Assembly (NCBI RefSeq): GCF_963668515.1
Contig: NZ_OY764864.1
Span: forward strand, 992,001 to 1,056,000
DNA from: an uncultured Ilyobacter sp.
GTDB lineage: Bacteria; Fusobacteriota; Fusobacteriia; Fusobacteriales; Fusobacteriaceae
Direction of reading: 5' to 3'
Length of the DNA: 64,000 nucleotides
Below the pieces are notes generated by a model that saw only the letters and a list, made by a program, of their open reading frames with translations, had not been told where the DNA came from and made no database searches. The position numbers and the translations under genes were made by a program. The number at the start of each line of letters is the position of its first letter. The first letter of the stretch is position 1. Below, in pieces: positions 42,091 to 51,413 of this stretch.

Positions 42091-43575
42091 ATGAAAAAAA
42101 TTATTGTTATCGGAGCCGGTCCTGGGGGACTTTCTGCTGGTATGGTTCTGGCGTCTAAAGGATATGATGTGAATATATTTGAAAAACAGGATCATATAGG
42201 GGGGAGAAACTCCCGTCTGAAGGTAGGAGAATTTTCCTTTGATTTAGGGCCTACCTTCTTCCTAATGAAGACTATACTAGAGGAGATATTTACTGAAACT
42301 GGGAGAGATCTTCAAGATTATGTGAATCTCATGGAGATAAACCCTATGTACAGGCTTAAGTTTTCAGAAAAAAAAGAGTTTTATCCCTATTCCATTGGAA
42401 ATGATGAAAAAATGAAAGAGGAGATAGAGAGAGTTTTTCCAGGAGAACATAAAAACTATTTACAATATATAGAGAGAGAGGAGAAAAAATTTCAAAAGCT
42501 TCTTCCGTGTCTTCAAGTTCCTTACGACAGTTTTTTAGATTTTTTAAAACCTAATTTTTTGAAGAGCCTGCCATATCTTGATGCGCATAAATCCATATAT
42601 AATGTCCTCAGTGATTACTTCAGCGACGAAGAGTTGAAACTTTCCTTTACATTTCAGGCAAAATATATAGGGATGTCTCCATGGGAAGCGCCGGGAACTT
42701 TCAGTATAATATCCTATCTTGAGCATAAATTTGGTGTATATCATGTAGAGGGAGGACTAAACAGACTTTCTAGTGCCATGGGAAAAGTTATAGAGGAGGA
42801 AGGTGGGAAAATCTCACTTTCTACTGAGGTGAAAGAAATTCTTTTTGACGACACTAGGGCTATAGGGGTTCTTTTAGAAGATGGAGAAAAGGTCTTTGGA
42901 GACCATATTATAATGAACGCTGACTTTGCCCACGGCATCAAAACCCTTATTCCAGCACCACTCAAGAGTAAATATAGTGATAAAAAATTGCAGAGTAAAA
43001 AATATTCCTGCTCGACATTTATGATTTATCTGGGCCTAAATAAACTTTACAGCACATTGCCCCATCATAATATTATCTTTGCAGAGGATTACAAGGGGAA
43101 TGTAGAGGATATGTCGAGGAGAAAAATACTTTCAGAAGATTTTTCTTTTTATGTACAGAACGCATCTGTGACTGATTCTACCCTGGCCCCTAAAGGAAAA
43201 TCAACCCTATATATTTTGGTGCCGGTTCCCAACAATAAGTCATCTATAGACTGGGAAAAGGAAAAGACTGATTTTAAAAACAAGGTCTTAGATATCATGG
43301 AGAAAAAAGGCAATTTTAAAAATATAAGAGAGTGTATAGAGGTGGAAAAAGTCATTACACCTAGGGAATGGGAGACAGAAAGAGACGTCTACCTCGGTGC
43401 GACCTTCAACCTTGGTCATCAGGTGTCTCAGATGCTTGTTTTCAGACCTCACAACAAGTTAGAGGGATATAAAAACTTTTACATCGTGGGAGGGGGGACA
43501 CATCCTGGAAGCGGACTTCCTACCATATATGAATCTGGAAGAATTGTGTCAAGAATTATCTTAAAGGAGAAATAA
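42091..43575 (+). CDS. Phytoene desaturase-like FAD oxidoreductase (CrtI/CrtN family)
   Basis: This 494-aa protein starts with a dinucleotide-binding loop, VIGAGPGGLSAGMVLASKGYD, then GRNSRLKVGEFSFDLGPTFF. It ends with the family's GGGTHPGSGLPTIYESGRIV. These are features of carotenoid desaturases/isomerases. No squalene/phytoene synthase is in view, so a carotenoid role is not shown. It is followed after 2 bp by an ABC1/UbiB-like gene; the pair is clearly one operon. Confidence 0.8.
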   Translation: MKKIIVIGAGPGGLSAGMVLASKGYDVNIFEKQDHIGGRNSRLKVGEFSFDLGPTFFLMKTILEEIFTETGRDLQDYVNLMEINPMYRLKFSEKKEFYPYSIGNDEKMKEEIERVFPGEHKNYLQYIEREEKKFQKLLPCLQVPYDSFLDFLKPNFLKSLPYLDAHKSIYNVLSDYFSDEELKLSFTFQAKYIGMSPWEAPGTFSIISYLEHKFGVYHVEGGLNRLSSAMGKVIEEEGGKISLSTEVKEILFDDTRAIGVLLEDGEKVFGDHIIMNADFAHGIKTLIPAPLKSKYSDKKLQSKKYSCSTFMIYLGLNKLYSTLPHHNIIFAEDYKGNVEDMSRRKILSEDFSFYVQNASVTDSTLAPKGKSTLYILVPVPNNKSSIDWEKEKTDFKNKVLDIMEKKGNFKNIRECIEVEKVITPREWETERDVYLGATFNLGHQVSQMLVFRPHNKLEGYKNFYIVGGGTHPGSGLPTIYESGRIVSRIILKEK

Positions 43576-43577
43576 AG

Positions 43578-44783
43578 ATGAACGGAATATCATTTTTAAG
43601 ACTTATTAAATCATTTTATTCCTCTAAACTCCCAGATCTTGAAAAAATAGAAAAAAAGGGCCTTTTAGCTGTAAAAATAGCTCAGCATTACGCCCTAAGG
43701 GTGGACTTTATTAAGGAGGAGATGTGCTATCACCTCTCTAAGCTTTACACCCACAGCTTTCCAGCCGAAAAAAAAAGTTTTTCCCAGCTGCTGTCTGGAA
43801 ATTCTGAGATATTAAATCAACTCAAATCCTGGGATGAGGATCCCTTTTCTTCTGCTTCAGTGGGACAGGTGCATAAAGCTGTCTTGCAGCAGGGTGAAGT
43901 GGTGGCTGTAAAAATAATAAAAAAGGACTTCAAAAAGGGGTTTATAGAGGATATAGAGAGGATAGAGGGGTCTATGAAAAAGATAGGCTATCTGTGGCCA
44001 AAATTCAACAGGATATTTAATCCTATCGGGATAATAGAAAATATAAGAAATTATACACTAGATGAGCTAGATCTCAGAAATGAAGCCAAGGGTATAGAGG
44101 TTTTGAGATTATATAAAAACAGATACTCAAAGGAGTTTAATTTTTCAAACTTAAGGTTTCCCAAGGTATATCCAGATATTTCAAGTGAGAAAATTTTGGT
44201 TACTGAATTTATAGATGGGGAGACCTTTGACTCTCTTTTAAATGACAAAAAACTAAATTATGAGACTCTTTTAGAGCTTTTCAGACTTCACAGTTTTTAC
44301 ATATTTAAAATAGGCATTTTCCACGGGGATATACACCCTGGGAACGTCATTCTAGGAAAAGATAACAACATCTATCTTGTAGACTGTGCCTCTCTCTCTG
44401 AAATCACACTTAAATTAAAAAAAGGTTTATTTTGGTTTTTTTATTATCTCAGTCGTTACGACTATAAAAATGCAGCAGAATACCTTCATGAGATGTCCAC
44501 TGAGAGATTGGATGGACCCGTCTATAATGAGTTTGAAAAGGACTTTTTAAAATTATACAGTGATTTTACTAAGGCCACGGTGAGCGAGGTAAGTCTCACA
44601 AGAAGGATGATGGAGACCATTAAAATGGGAATAAATTTCGGAATGAATTTTGGAGACCAGATGTTTCCTGTGATTAAAAGCCTTATGTATCTAGATGGTA
44701 TGGTTATGAGATGCAAGCCAGAAGCTATATTAATGGAAGATATGAGAAAGTTTACAGTAAACTTAGAGGAGGAAATGAAATAA
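43578..44783 (+). CDS. ABC1/UbiB-family protein-kinase-like ATPase
   Basis: This 401-aa protein has the UbiB features: an N-terminal KxGQ-position motif that reads KIAQ here (Gly to Ala), SSASVGQVHKA (loop in place of the P-loop), EVVAVKI with the ATP-binding Lys, LDLRNEAKG, the catalytic-loop GDIHPGN and the metal site LVDCAS. UbiB proteins support quinone/isoprenoid lipid metabolism at membranes. Two helices near the C-terminus could contact membrane. It is translationally close to the CrtI-like gene. Confidence 0.85.
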   Translation: MNGISFLRLIKSFYSSKLPDLEKIEKKGLLAVKIAQHYALRVDFIKEEMCYHLSKLYTHSFPAEKKSFSQLLSGNSEILNQLKSWDEDPFSSASVGQVHKAVLQQGEVVAVKIIKKDFKKGFIEDIERIEGSMKKIGYLWPKFNRIFNPIGIIENIRNYTLDELDLRNEAKGIEVLRLYKNRYSKEFNFSNLRFPKVYPDISSEKILVTEFIDGETFDSLLNDKKLNYETLLELFRLHSFYIFKIGIFHGDIHPGNVILGKDNNIYLVDCASLSEITLKLKKGLFWFFYYLSRYDYKNAAEYLHEMSTERLDGPVYNEFEKDFLKLYSDFTKATVSEVSLTRRMMETIKMGINFGMNFGDQMFPVIKSLMYLDGMVMRCKPEAILMEDMRKFTVNLEEEMK

Positions 44784-44823
44784 AAAAAGGCGCTATATTT
44801 ACTTATAGCCTGCCTTTTTTATT
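44783..44823 (+). terminator. Terminator of the CrtI-UbiB operon
   Basis: AAAAAAGGC plus GCTAT pairs with ATAGC plus GCCTTTTTT around a short loop. Confidence 0.75.
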
Positions 44824-45076
44824 TTTTGAAAATAGAAAGTATTCTTTAAAATATTTTTTTAAAAAACTCACCGTAAAAACTATCTGTATTTTCCATACAA
44901 TATCTGCACATTATATTTCCTCCTTCTAAAAATAAAGTTTATATGCAAAATCTGTGCTATACTTAGCTAAATATAGCAACTTTTACTTTTATTTATCCGT
45001 CAAATCTGGAAAGGGTTTACTTTAATAAGCTAATATGATATCTATATTATATAATAACATAAGGAGAGTGGTTTTC

Positions 45077-45916
45077 TTGAAGACTTTAAAAACATTTTTA
45101 TTAATGTTTGTAATGACTATTATACTGATGTTTTTTGGAAACATTTTAGGCGGACAAAGAGGTATGACCATAGCACTTTTATTTTCATTTGGAATGAACT
45201 TTTTTTCATACTGGTTTAGTGACAAGATGGTATTGTCCATGTACAAGGCTCAGCCTGTAAATGAAGATTCAAAGGTATATCAAATAGTAAAAAGGCTGGC
45301 AAGAAATGCTGACCTTCCGATGCCTAAGGTATACATTATAAATCAGTCACAGCCAAATGCCTTTGCAACAGGTAGAAATCCTAAACATGCTGCTGTAGCA
45401 GTAACAAGAGGGCTCCTAGATATTCTTGACGATGATGAGCTTTCTGGAGTAATAGCCCATGAATTGGGTCATGTTAATAACAGAGATATCCTAATTGGAA
45501 CCATCGCAGCCTCTATGGCTGGAGCAATTACCTATCTGGCTCACATGGCAAGATGGGCTGCTATATTTGGAAGGAGTGACAATGACAGAGATGAAAATCC
45601 CTTTGCACTCATAGCCACAATGATCCTAGCCCCTATAGCAGCGATGCTTGTGCAGATGGCTATATCAAGAACCCGTGAGTACAAGGCTGATGCCTATGGA
45701 GCAAAGGTAAGCGGGAATCCCCTATACCTAGCCAGAGCTCTTAGAAAACTAGAGATGTCCAGTAAAAGAATCCCCATGTCAGCTAACCCTGCCACGTCAC
45801 ATATGTTTATTGTGAATCCTTTGTCGGCAGAGAAAATGGCTTCACTTTTCAGTACTCACCCAAGTACAGCAATGCGTATACAAAAGCTCGAAGATATGTC
45901 TAAAAACGGACTATAA
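45077..45916 (+). CDS. htpX: Membrane metalloprotease HtpX
   Basis: This 279-aa protein begins at a TTG (45077) ten bases after AAGGAGAG; an upstream in-frame ATG lacks a site and adds a poor leader. Two N-terminal helices precede HELGH (residues 128-132), the M48 zinc motif, and the downstream EYKADAYG supplies the third ligand. Further helices lie at about 138-160 and 175-195. It degrades misfolded inner-membrane proteins under stress. Confidence 0.92.
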   Translation: MKTLKTFLLMFVMTIILMFFGNILGGQRGMTIALLFSFGMNFFSYWFSDKMVLSMYKAQPVNEDSKVYQIVKRLARNADLPMPKVYIINQSQPNAFATGRNPKHAAVAVTRGLLDILDDDELSGVIAHELGHVNNRDILIGTIAASMAGAITYLAHMARWAAIFGRSDNDRDENPFALIATMILAPIAAMLVQMAISRTREYKADAYGAKVSGNPLYLARALRKLEMSSKRIPMSANPATSHMFIVNPLSAEKMASLFSTHPSTAMRIQKLEDMSKNGL

Positions 45917-45926
45917 CAAGAATTAT

Positions 45927-45951
45927 AAAAAGGGAGCTAAGCTCCCTTTTT
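45927..45951. terminator. Bidirectional terminator
   Basis: AAAAAGGGAGCT pairs with AGCTCCCTTTTT around a single A, between the convergent htpX and cupredoxin genes. Confidence 0.85.
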
Positions 45952-45954
45952 AAT

Positions 45955-46353
45955 TTACTTTACTATGAGCCAGCCCCTCATCTTCATATGCTCAGGACCA
46001 CAGAATACCGAACATCTGAATTCATAAGTTCCTACATCATTGGCATAAAACTCTACAATATTTTCTTTTCCAGGTTCGATCCCTTTATTTATTCCAATTT
46101 CTTCAAGTTTGAACCCGTGAGTAACATCTAAAGAAGTGAGTCTAAGCCTTACCCTATCTCCGGCATTGACAACTATAATATCCGGATTAAATCCAAACTT
46201 ATAGGCTTCGACATCAATTATTCTGACCCCATTTTCTACTTCTCCAGATAAACTATAGTACATGGGGCTTATTTCATCTTTGTTCATCATATCCCTGCTG
46301 GTACAACCTAAAATAGCAGTAAGTAAAATCAGCAAAAAAAATTTTTTTTTCAT
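45955..46353 (-). CDS. Cupredoxin lipoprotein with CuA-type site
   Basis: This 132-aa product has a lipobox ending at Cys17 and one cupredoxin domain. The copper ligands match a CuA centre: H79 in THGF, C114-x3-C118-x3-H122-x2-M125 in CSVFCGPEHMKM. CuA domains belong to cytochrome oxidases and N2O reductases, yet none is in view. A stand-alone lipoprotein form could scavenge copper or pass electrons. The ATG at 46353 follows GGGAGTGAGG. Confidence 0.8.
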   Translation of the reverse strand: MKKKFFLLILLTAILGCTSRDMMNKDEISPMYYSLSGEVENGVRIIDVEAYKFGFNPDIIVVNAGDRVRLRLTSLDVTHGFKLEEIGINKGIEPGKENIVEFYANDVGTYEFRCSVFCGPEHMKMRGWLIVK

Positions 46354-46418
46354 ATTCCTCACTCCCTTTACTCTTTGAAGTTTTATATGATGCAACAGGG
46401 ATAATTCCTTTTAAATTT

Positions 46419-47591
46419 TTACAGTGCCATTGTATAGATCTCTAAAACATCTTCCTTTTCAAGAGCCTGCATGGTCCCAAGGGGTCCATTTTTCACTGCT
46501 TTTTCTGCCATTACTTCAAATTTTTCATGATCTATTCCTACTTCTGTCAAGGTTTTTGGAATTCCTAAAGATGTGAAAAACTCTCTGGTTTTTTCTGTGA
46601 CCTTTCTCGCAATACTCATCTCACAGTCTCCCTCTATACCCCATACATTTTTGGCATAATCCACAAATCTGTGAACATTTTCCTCAGAAAGAACATAATC
46701 CATCCAGTAAGGTGTCAATATCCCTAAGCCCATCCCGTGGGTAATGTCATACTGAGCACTGAGCTCATGTTCCATGGCGTGAGTGGCCCAGTCTGTAGAC
46801 TCCTTTCCGCAAGACAGCATTCCGTTTAAGGCCAGAGAACCTGCCCACATAAGATTTGCCCTGGCTTCATAATTTTCTGGGTCTTTTAAGGCCACAGGAC
46901 CAAAGTTAATCGCTGTCTTTAATATCCCTTCCATAAGTCTGCTCTGAAGGTATCCACTCTTGTCCGGTGAGAAATACTGCTCAAAAACATGACTCATGAT
47001 ATCTACAACTCCAGCTGCAGTATGAAATTTATTAACTGTAAATGTATAAGTCGGATCAAGGATGGAAAAGACTGGTCTTAGTTTTTCATGACCTATTGCC
47101 AGCTTTTCATTGGTATCCATTTTGGAGATTACACTGTTTCCGTTCATCTCACTTCCTGTAGCTGCAAGGGTGAGTATAGAGGCTACAGGTAGGGCATCAC
47201 GCAGTTCTCCTAGCTTATTCTCTACATAAAAGTCCTGCCATACATCTCCTTCATATTTTGTCTGGGCAGCTATGGCCTTTGCACAGTCAATGACACTCCC
47301 TCCACCAGCTGCCAATACTAGTCCTACACTATTTTCTTTACATATTTTCGCTCCCTCGTAGACACTTTCTATTCTTGGATTTGGATCTACTCCTGCCAGT
47401 TCGAAACATTCAATATTAAAATCAGCAAGCTGTTTTTTAATCAAATCATAAAGCCCCGATTTCTTTATGCTTGACATTCCGTATACAAGGAGCACCTTAG
47501 AAGTGTATTTAGTTATTTCAGATCCTAATTTCTCAACTTTTCCCTTTCCGAAAAGCACCTTTGTTGGAATGTTGTAATTAAAATTTTTCAA
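46419..47591 (-). CDS. Iron-containing alcohol dehydrogenase (butanol dehydrogenase type)
   Basis: This 390-aa protein has NYNIPTKVLFGKG, AAGGGSVIDCAKAIA for NAD(P), TLAATGSEMNGNSVIS, VVDIMSHVFEQYF (iron ligands) and ATHAMEHELSAQYDITHGMG. It is the length of BdhA/YqhD-type enzymes, which reduce aldehydes during fermentation. Contrast the shortened paralogue at 56004-57002. Confidence 0.9.
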   Translation of the reverse strand: MKNFNYNIPTKVLFGKGKVEKLGSEITKYTSKVLLVYGMSSIKKSGLYDLIKKQLADFNIECFELAGVDPNPRIESVYEGAKICKENSVGLVLAAGGGSVIDCAKAIAAQTKYEGDVWQDFYVENKLGELRDALPVASILTLAATGSEMNGNSVISKMDTNEKLAIGHEKLRPVFSILDPTYTFTVNKFHTAAGVVDIMSHVFEQYFSPDKSGYLQSRLMEGILKTAINFGPVALKDPENYEARANLMWAGSLALNGMLSCGKESTDWATHAMEHELSAQYDITHGMGLGILTPYWMDYVLSEENVHRFVDYAKNVWGIEGDCEMSIARKVTEKTREFFTSLGIPKTLTEVGIDHEKFEVMAEKAVKNGPLGTMQALEKEDVLEIYTMAL

Positions 47592-47745
47592 TATATCACT
47601 CCTTTGTAGATTTATTTTTTACATTGTTAGTATACATTATTTTTTTCTCTTTTTCATTGATAAAATATCAGATAAGTGATAGATTCTAAATATCTTTTTT
47701 AAATAATCAACTGTATATAAAAAAATTGTAGGTTAAGGGGGGACT

Positions 47746-48153
47746 ATGTTTATAAGTAAGTATCAAGTAAGAATATCAGATATAAACTACGGCGGACATA
47801 TGGGGAACGAGAGGGCTTTAGTGGCCTTTCAACAGGCTAGGATAGAATGGTTAGAAACTCTGGGACTGTCAGAGCTCAGTATAGGGGAAGAGAGAGGATT
47901 AATACAAAGAAGGGCCAATGTTGAGTATCTCAGGGAGATTTCCTTAGGAGACATTTTAAATGTTAAAATTTATCCTGTAGAGATCAGGGGAAGTTATTTC
48001 GTACTTGCACATGAAGTCAGCAACCAGGACGGGGTTACAGTGTTGACTGGAAACGTAACTCTAGGCTCCTTTGACTATAATAATAAAAGACTGGCTAAAA
48101 TACCCGGTGCCTTGAAAGAGATATTAGAAAAAGAGAAAACCACAAAAGGATAG
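47746..48153 (+). CDS. Acyl-CoA thioesterase (4HBT hotdog fold)
   Basis: This 135-aa single-domain hotdog protein has VRISDINYGGHMGNERALVAFQQAR, the family's catalytic Asp (near residue 12) in the D-x-N-x-GH segment, and EYLREISLGD. It hydrolyses acyl-CoA or related thioesters; substrate unknown. A run of G before the ATG gives the ribosome binding site (AGGGGGG). The lipoprotein gene downstream is 56 bp away. Confidence 0.8.
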   Translation: MFISKYQVRISDINYGGHMGNERALVAFQQARIEWLETLGLSELSIGEERGLIQRRANVEYLREISLGDILNVKIYPVEIRGSYFVLAHEVSNQDGVTVLTGNVTLGSFDYNNKRLAKIPGALKEILEKEKTTKG

Positions 48154-48209
48154 GGTTTGATTTTATAAAACCTTTAGAGTATAATCAAAGAAAAAATTAG
48201 GAGGACTAG

Positions 48210-48923
48210 ATGAAACTTTACAGATATTTTATACTGGTACTTTTTGTGCTCACAGCTTTCACAGGATGTAGCACCGCTAATAGAAGCAGACTGCACTTTG
48301 ATTCTAAACCCTATAACTTCATCACAGGAGAAAGTTATTATGAATATATGGAATTATTTTTATTAAAAGTAGATGATATCGACAATCGTTTTTATATTCA
48401 GATGAAATCAAAGGAAAACTTGAAAATTTCAAAAGAGGTCCGAGGAAAATTGGAGATGAAAAACGGTATTTTGTTTATGAATACAGAAGACAGCAACAAA
48501 TTGATCAAAATATCAGGATATAACAGCTATCCAAGAGTTATTTATTCGGATATTCCCGAACTTTACAATTTTAATCTTAATTTATCCCCAAGTGTATACA
48601 GATACAGTGGGAATTTCAAGAGAGATAATTCTAAATATAGTATAGATTTAAAACTTTTTGAAAGGGAAAAATCTATACCGGTCTATATAATCCCTCCTGA
48701 AGATCAGGAAAACAGTTTTTTTATAACAGTTATCGAGTCGAAAGATGGACAGATAGTTTCTCATGAAGAGTTAACCGGAGACTGGATTATCAAAGAAAAA
48801 ATACTGTACCTTCAGCTAGATGATGACACAATGTATTTTAAAACCAGCAGGCACAGTATAGAGCTAGTAAACTACGAAAACAGATATGATATAGATAAAA
48901 TTATATTAAAAAAAGTAAAATAA
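48210..48923 (+). CDS. Lipoprotein of unknown function, 237 aa
   Basis: A signal peptide with lipobox FTGC (Cys20) is followed by a beta-rich mature domain with Tyr/Asn-rich strands. No domain recognised. It follows a TAGGAGG site and is probably outer-membrane anchored on the periplasmic side. Confidence 0.7.
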   Translation: MKLYRYFILVLFVLTAFTGCSTANRSRLHFDSKPYNFITGESYYEYMELFLLKVDDIDNRFYIQMKSKENLKISKEVRGKLEMKNGILFMNTEDSNKLIKISGYNSYPRVIYSDIPELYNFNLNLSPSVYRYSGNFKRDNSKYSIDLKLFEREKSIPVYIIPPEDQENSFFITVIESKDGQIVSHEELTGDWIIKEKILYLQLDDDTMYFKTSRHSIELVNYENRYDIDKIILKKVK

Positions 48924-48925
48924 TA

Positions 48926-48956
48926 AAAAATTCGGCTTAGAGCCGAATTTTTTTAA
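48926..48956 (+). terminator. Terminator of the lipoprotein gene
   Basis: AAAATTCGGCT pairs with AGCCGAATTTT around a TAG loop, then more Ts. Confidence 0.85.
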
Positions 48957-48980
48957 TCTTATATTTATTTGAATCAACTA

Positions 48981-49441
48981 TTAACCTTACTATAACAATT
49001 TATTGAAGCTGAGTTAATCTTTCACTTTAAATTAAAGTATTGAATTTACAAGAATATTAGAGTCAAAAGATTTTGTCACGAATGGACACTAATAAAAGAT
49101 AGGGAAATTAACACGAATAATAAAAAAACCTTTTGGTCACAGAGGACGCAGAGAAAAAAAGGGAGTTTCATAGAGTGAAAATAAAAATCTTTTAATTTTC
49201 AGACTACTTTCCCCTTTAAAAAATGCCGTTAAGAAATCATCTTGTGAAATCCACTTTCATTGAAATAAGGAGGTTTACCGACTATATTTCAATAGAAAAT
49301 TAGTTCAGAAGTGATTTTAGGTATTTTTTAGGGGTGCCTTTTCTTTGGTTACTTTCTTTGGGCAAGCAAAGAAAGTAACACAGGTTTTCGGAGAAATTCA
49401 ATACTTTATTGAGAATTTCTTTCAATCAGCAACTTGAGTTA
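48981..49441 (-). repeat. Long intergenic repeat, copy C (core type 1, reverse orientation)
   Basis: A 461-bp block that matches copy A in the opposite direction, including the CAGAGGACGCAGAGAAAA and TTAACACGAATAAT modules and the middle region (about 49180-49380). The right end is the complement of TAACTCAAGTTGCTGATTG; the left end is degenerate. It ends 2 bp before the stop codon of the convergent FAD dehydrogenase gene, so the repeat forms that gene's 3' UTR. Confidence 0.8.
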
Positions 49442-49442
49442 T

Positions 49443-51023
49443 TTAATCAATTACCTCTGTAAAAACTAAATCCACTATTTTCAACCCGTCTACAGCAGCA
49501 CTCATTATTCCACCAGCATAGCCTGCTCCCTCTCCTACAGGATAGACTCCTTGAACACTGACAGAGTCTCCAGATTCTTTTCTGGTAATTCTTACAGGGG
49601 CAGAGGTTCTCGTCTCTGGACCGATTAAATTTGCTCTTGGTGACAGAAAATATTTGTTTTTTCCCCAGTGTTCTAATGCCATTTTCATATTTCTACTTAT
49701 GAATTCAGGAAAAAAATCATTCAACTTGTGGGATTCTAGTCTCATTTTATAGCTAGATTCGATCTGAACACCGCTTTTTTGGTTTTTCAGAAAATCTTCT
49801 GCCCTCTGATAAACAGCTCCGTAGTTTGATATAATATCATAAGCCTTTTTTTCAAGTTCTCTCTGAAATTTCATTCCAGAAAAAAGTTCTTCTCCAAATT
49901 CATTCTCTTTTACGGCAACTACCAGAGCAGAATTGGAAAATTCTCCGTCTCTTGTGGAGTAGCTCATTCCGTTTACAAGAGTCCCACCATTTTCAGAAGC
50001 CGCATTTACAATCTCTCCCCCAGGGCACATGCAGAAAGAAAATACCCCTCTTTCTTCAGCCTTATTATTGTAAGCCATGTTGTAAGTAGCAGCTCCTAAG
50101 AGAGGATGATCTGCGTACTCACCATACTGCATTTTGTCTATATCGGCTCTAGGATGCTCTATACGGGCGCCTATCGCAAAGGCCTTGTTCTCCATACATA
50201 TGCCTCTATCATGAAGCATCTGATAGGTATCTCTCGCAGAATGACCTATGCAGAGAAGAAGGTGATCCACCTCTATACTCTCCTTGCCTTTATTCTTATT
50301 CTGAACTTCTATCTTTCTGATCTTACCGTTTACGACCTCTATATCCGTCATTTTGGTTTCAAAATAAAATTTACCTCCCATTGAGATTATCTTCTCTCTG
50401 AGGTTTTTTACCACATCTTTTAACACATCTGTCCCCACATGAGGCTTATAGTCCCACATAATCTCCTGTTGAGCCCCGTGATCCACAAGTTCCTTAAACA
50501 CCTTGCCTATATACTCACTTTTTATCCTCGTATTGAGCTTACCGTCAGAATATGTCCCAGCCCCTCCTTCTCCAAACTGTATATTAGAGTCCTCATCTAG
50601 CTGATCCGAAGTATAAAAAAGATCCACAGACTGATGTCTTTCGTCTACCTTTTTTCCCCTCTCAAAAATAAGAGGTTCGTAGCCGTATTCACACAACCTC
50701 AGAGCTGAAAAAAGTCCCGCAGGGCCTGTGCCAATAATGGCTATCTTACCCATATCTTTTTTTGCTTTTCTTTTTGGAAATGTTTTTTCCTTTATAAGAG
50801 AGACGTTTTTCATTCTGTTTATATCCAATTCTCTATTAAGTGTTACAGAGAGATTATACACAAGCTTTATATCTTTTGTCTTACGGCTGTCTATAGACTT
50901 TTTTTCATATTCTATATGGCCTATATTATTTTTTCTTATTCCACGTTTCTCGATCTCTTTGATAAGTGCTTTTTCCTGATCTTTTTCTATTGAAACCATT
51001 ATATTGTTTACTGCGACTTTCAT
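49443..51023 (-). CDS. FAD-dependent dehydrogenase (COG2509 type)
   Basis: This 526-aa protein has an N-terminal extension, then the FAD-binding loop IAIIGTGPAGLFSALRLCEYG (residues about 93-113). The FGEGGAGTYSDGKLNTR block follows, with CIGHSARDTYQMLHDRG and, at the C-terminus, GVYPVGEGAGYAGGIMSAAVDG. This is a conserved uncharacterised NAD(FAD)-utilising family, distantly like HI0933/YhiN. Substrate unknown. The 3' end touches repeat copy C. Confidence 0.85.
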   Translation of the reverse strand: MKVAVNNIMVSIEKDQEKALIKEIEKRGIRKNNIGHIEYEKKSIDSRKTKDIKLVYNLSVTLNRELDINRMKNVSLIKEKTFPKRKAKKDMGKIAIIGTGPAGLFSALRLCEYGYEPLIFERGKKVDERHQSVDLFYTSDQLDEDSNIQFGEGGAGTYSDGKLNTRIKSEYIGKVFKELVDHGAQQEIMWDYKPHVGTDVLKDVVKNLREKIISMGGKFYFETKMTDIEVVNGKIRKIEVQNKNKGKESIEVDHLLLCIGHSARDTYQMLHDRGICMENKAFAIGARIEHPRADIDKMQYGEYADHPLLGAATYNMAYNNKAEERGVFSFCMCPGGEIVNAASENGGTLVNGMSYSTRDGEFSNSALVVAVKENEFGEELFSGMKFQRELEKKAYDIISNYGAVYQRAEDFLKNQKSGVQIESSYKMRLESHKLNDFFPEFISRNMKMALEHWGKNKYFLSPRANLIGPETRTSAPVRITRKESGDSVSVQGVYPVGEGAGYAGGIMSAAVDGLKIVDLVFTEVID

Positions 51024-51413
51024 TATTCACCTCATATTTTTTTCTCTAAATTAGGACCCCAAAATTTACTTAATTGATTAATAGGAATTTTCCTAAAGTA
51101 TACTTTTTATATATTCCTAATTCTCTTTTTTTATTGGCAGTTTTACTTATATAAGTTCTTCTATTCCTGCTTTTTTTATTATGGATTTCATATTTTTATA
51201 TCCAATTCTATCTCCTGAAATTTTTATCTTAAATCTTTTGTGTTTTTTATTATAACATAATTTAGTTTTTTATGTTTTAAGATATAATGTAATAATAAAT
51301 AAATTATAGGACTTTTATTGTTTGGGTTGAGATCTCTATTCCTATATTAAAACTGGGCTTTTTATGTTAAAATAAATTAATATTATTATTTTATTTTTTA
51401 GTGAGGTGATATT
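51024..51413. other. Gene-free stretch ahead of the histidine kinase
   Basis: About 390 bp with no supported gene. On the minus strand around 51150-51230 a short stretch reads KISGDRIGYKNMKSIIKKAG before a stop; it may be the tail of a lost gene. TATAAT near 51282 could be the -10 box of the sensor gene. Confidence 0.35.
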
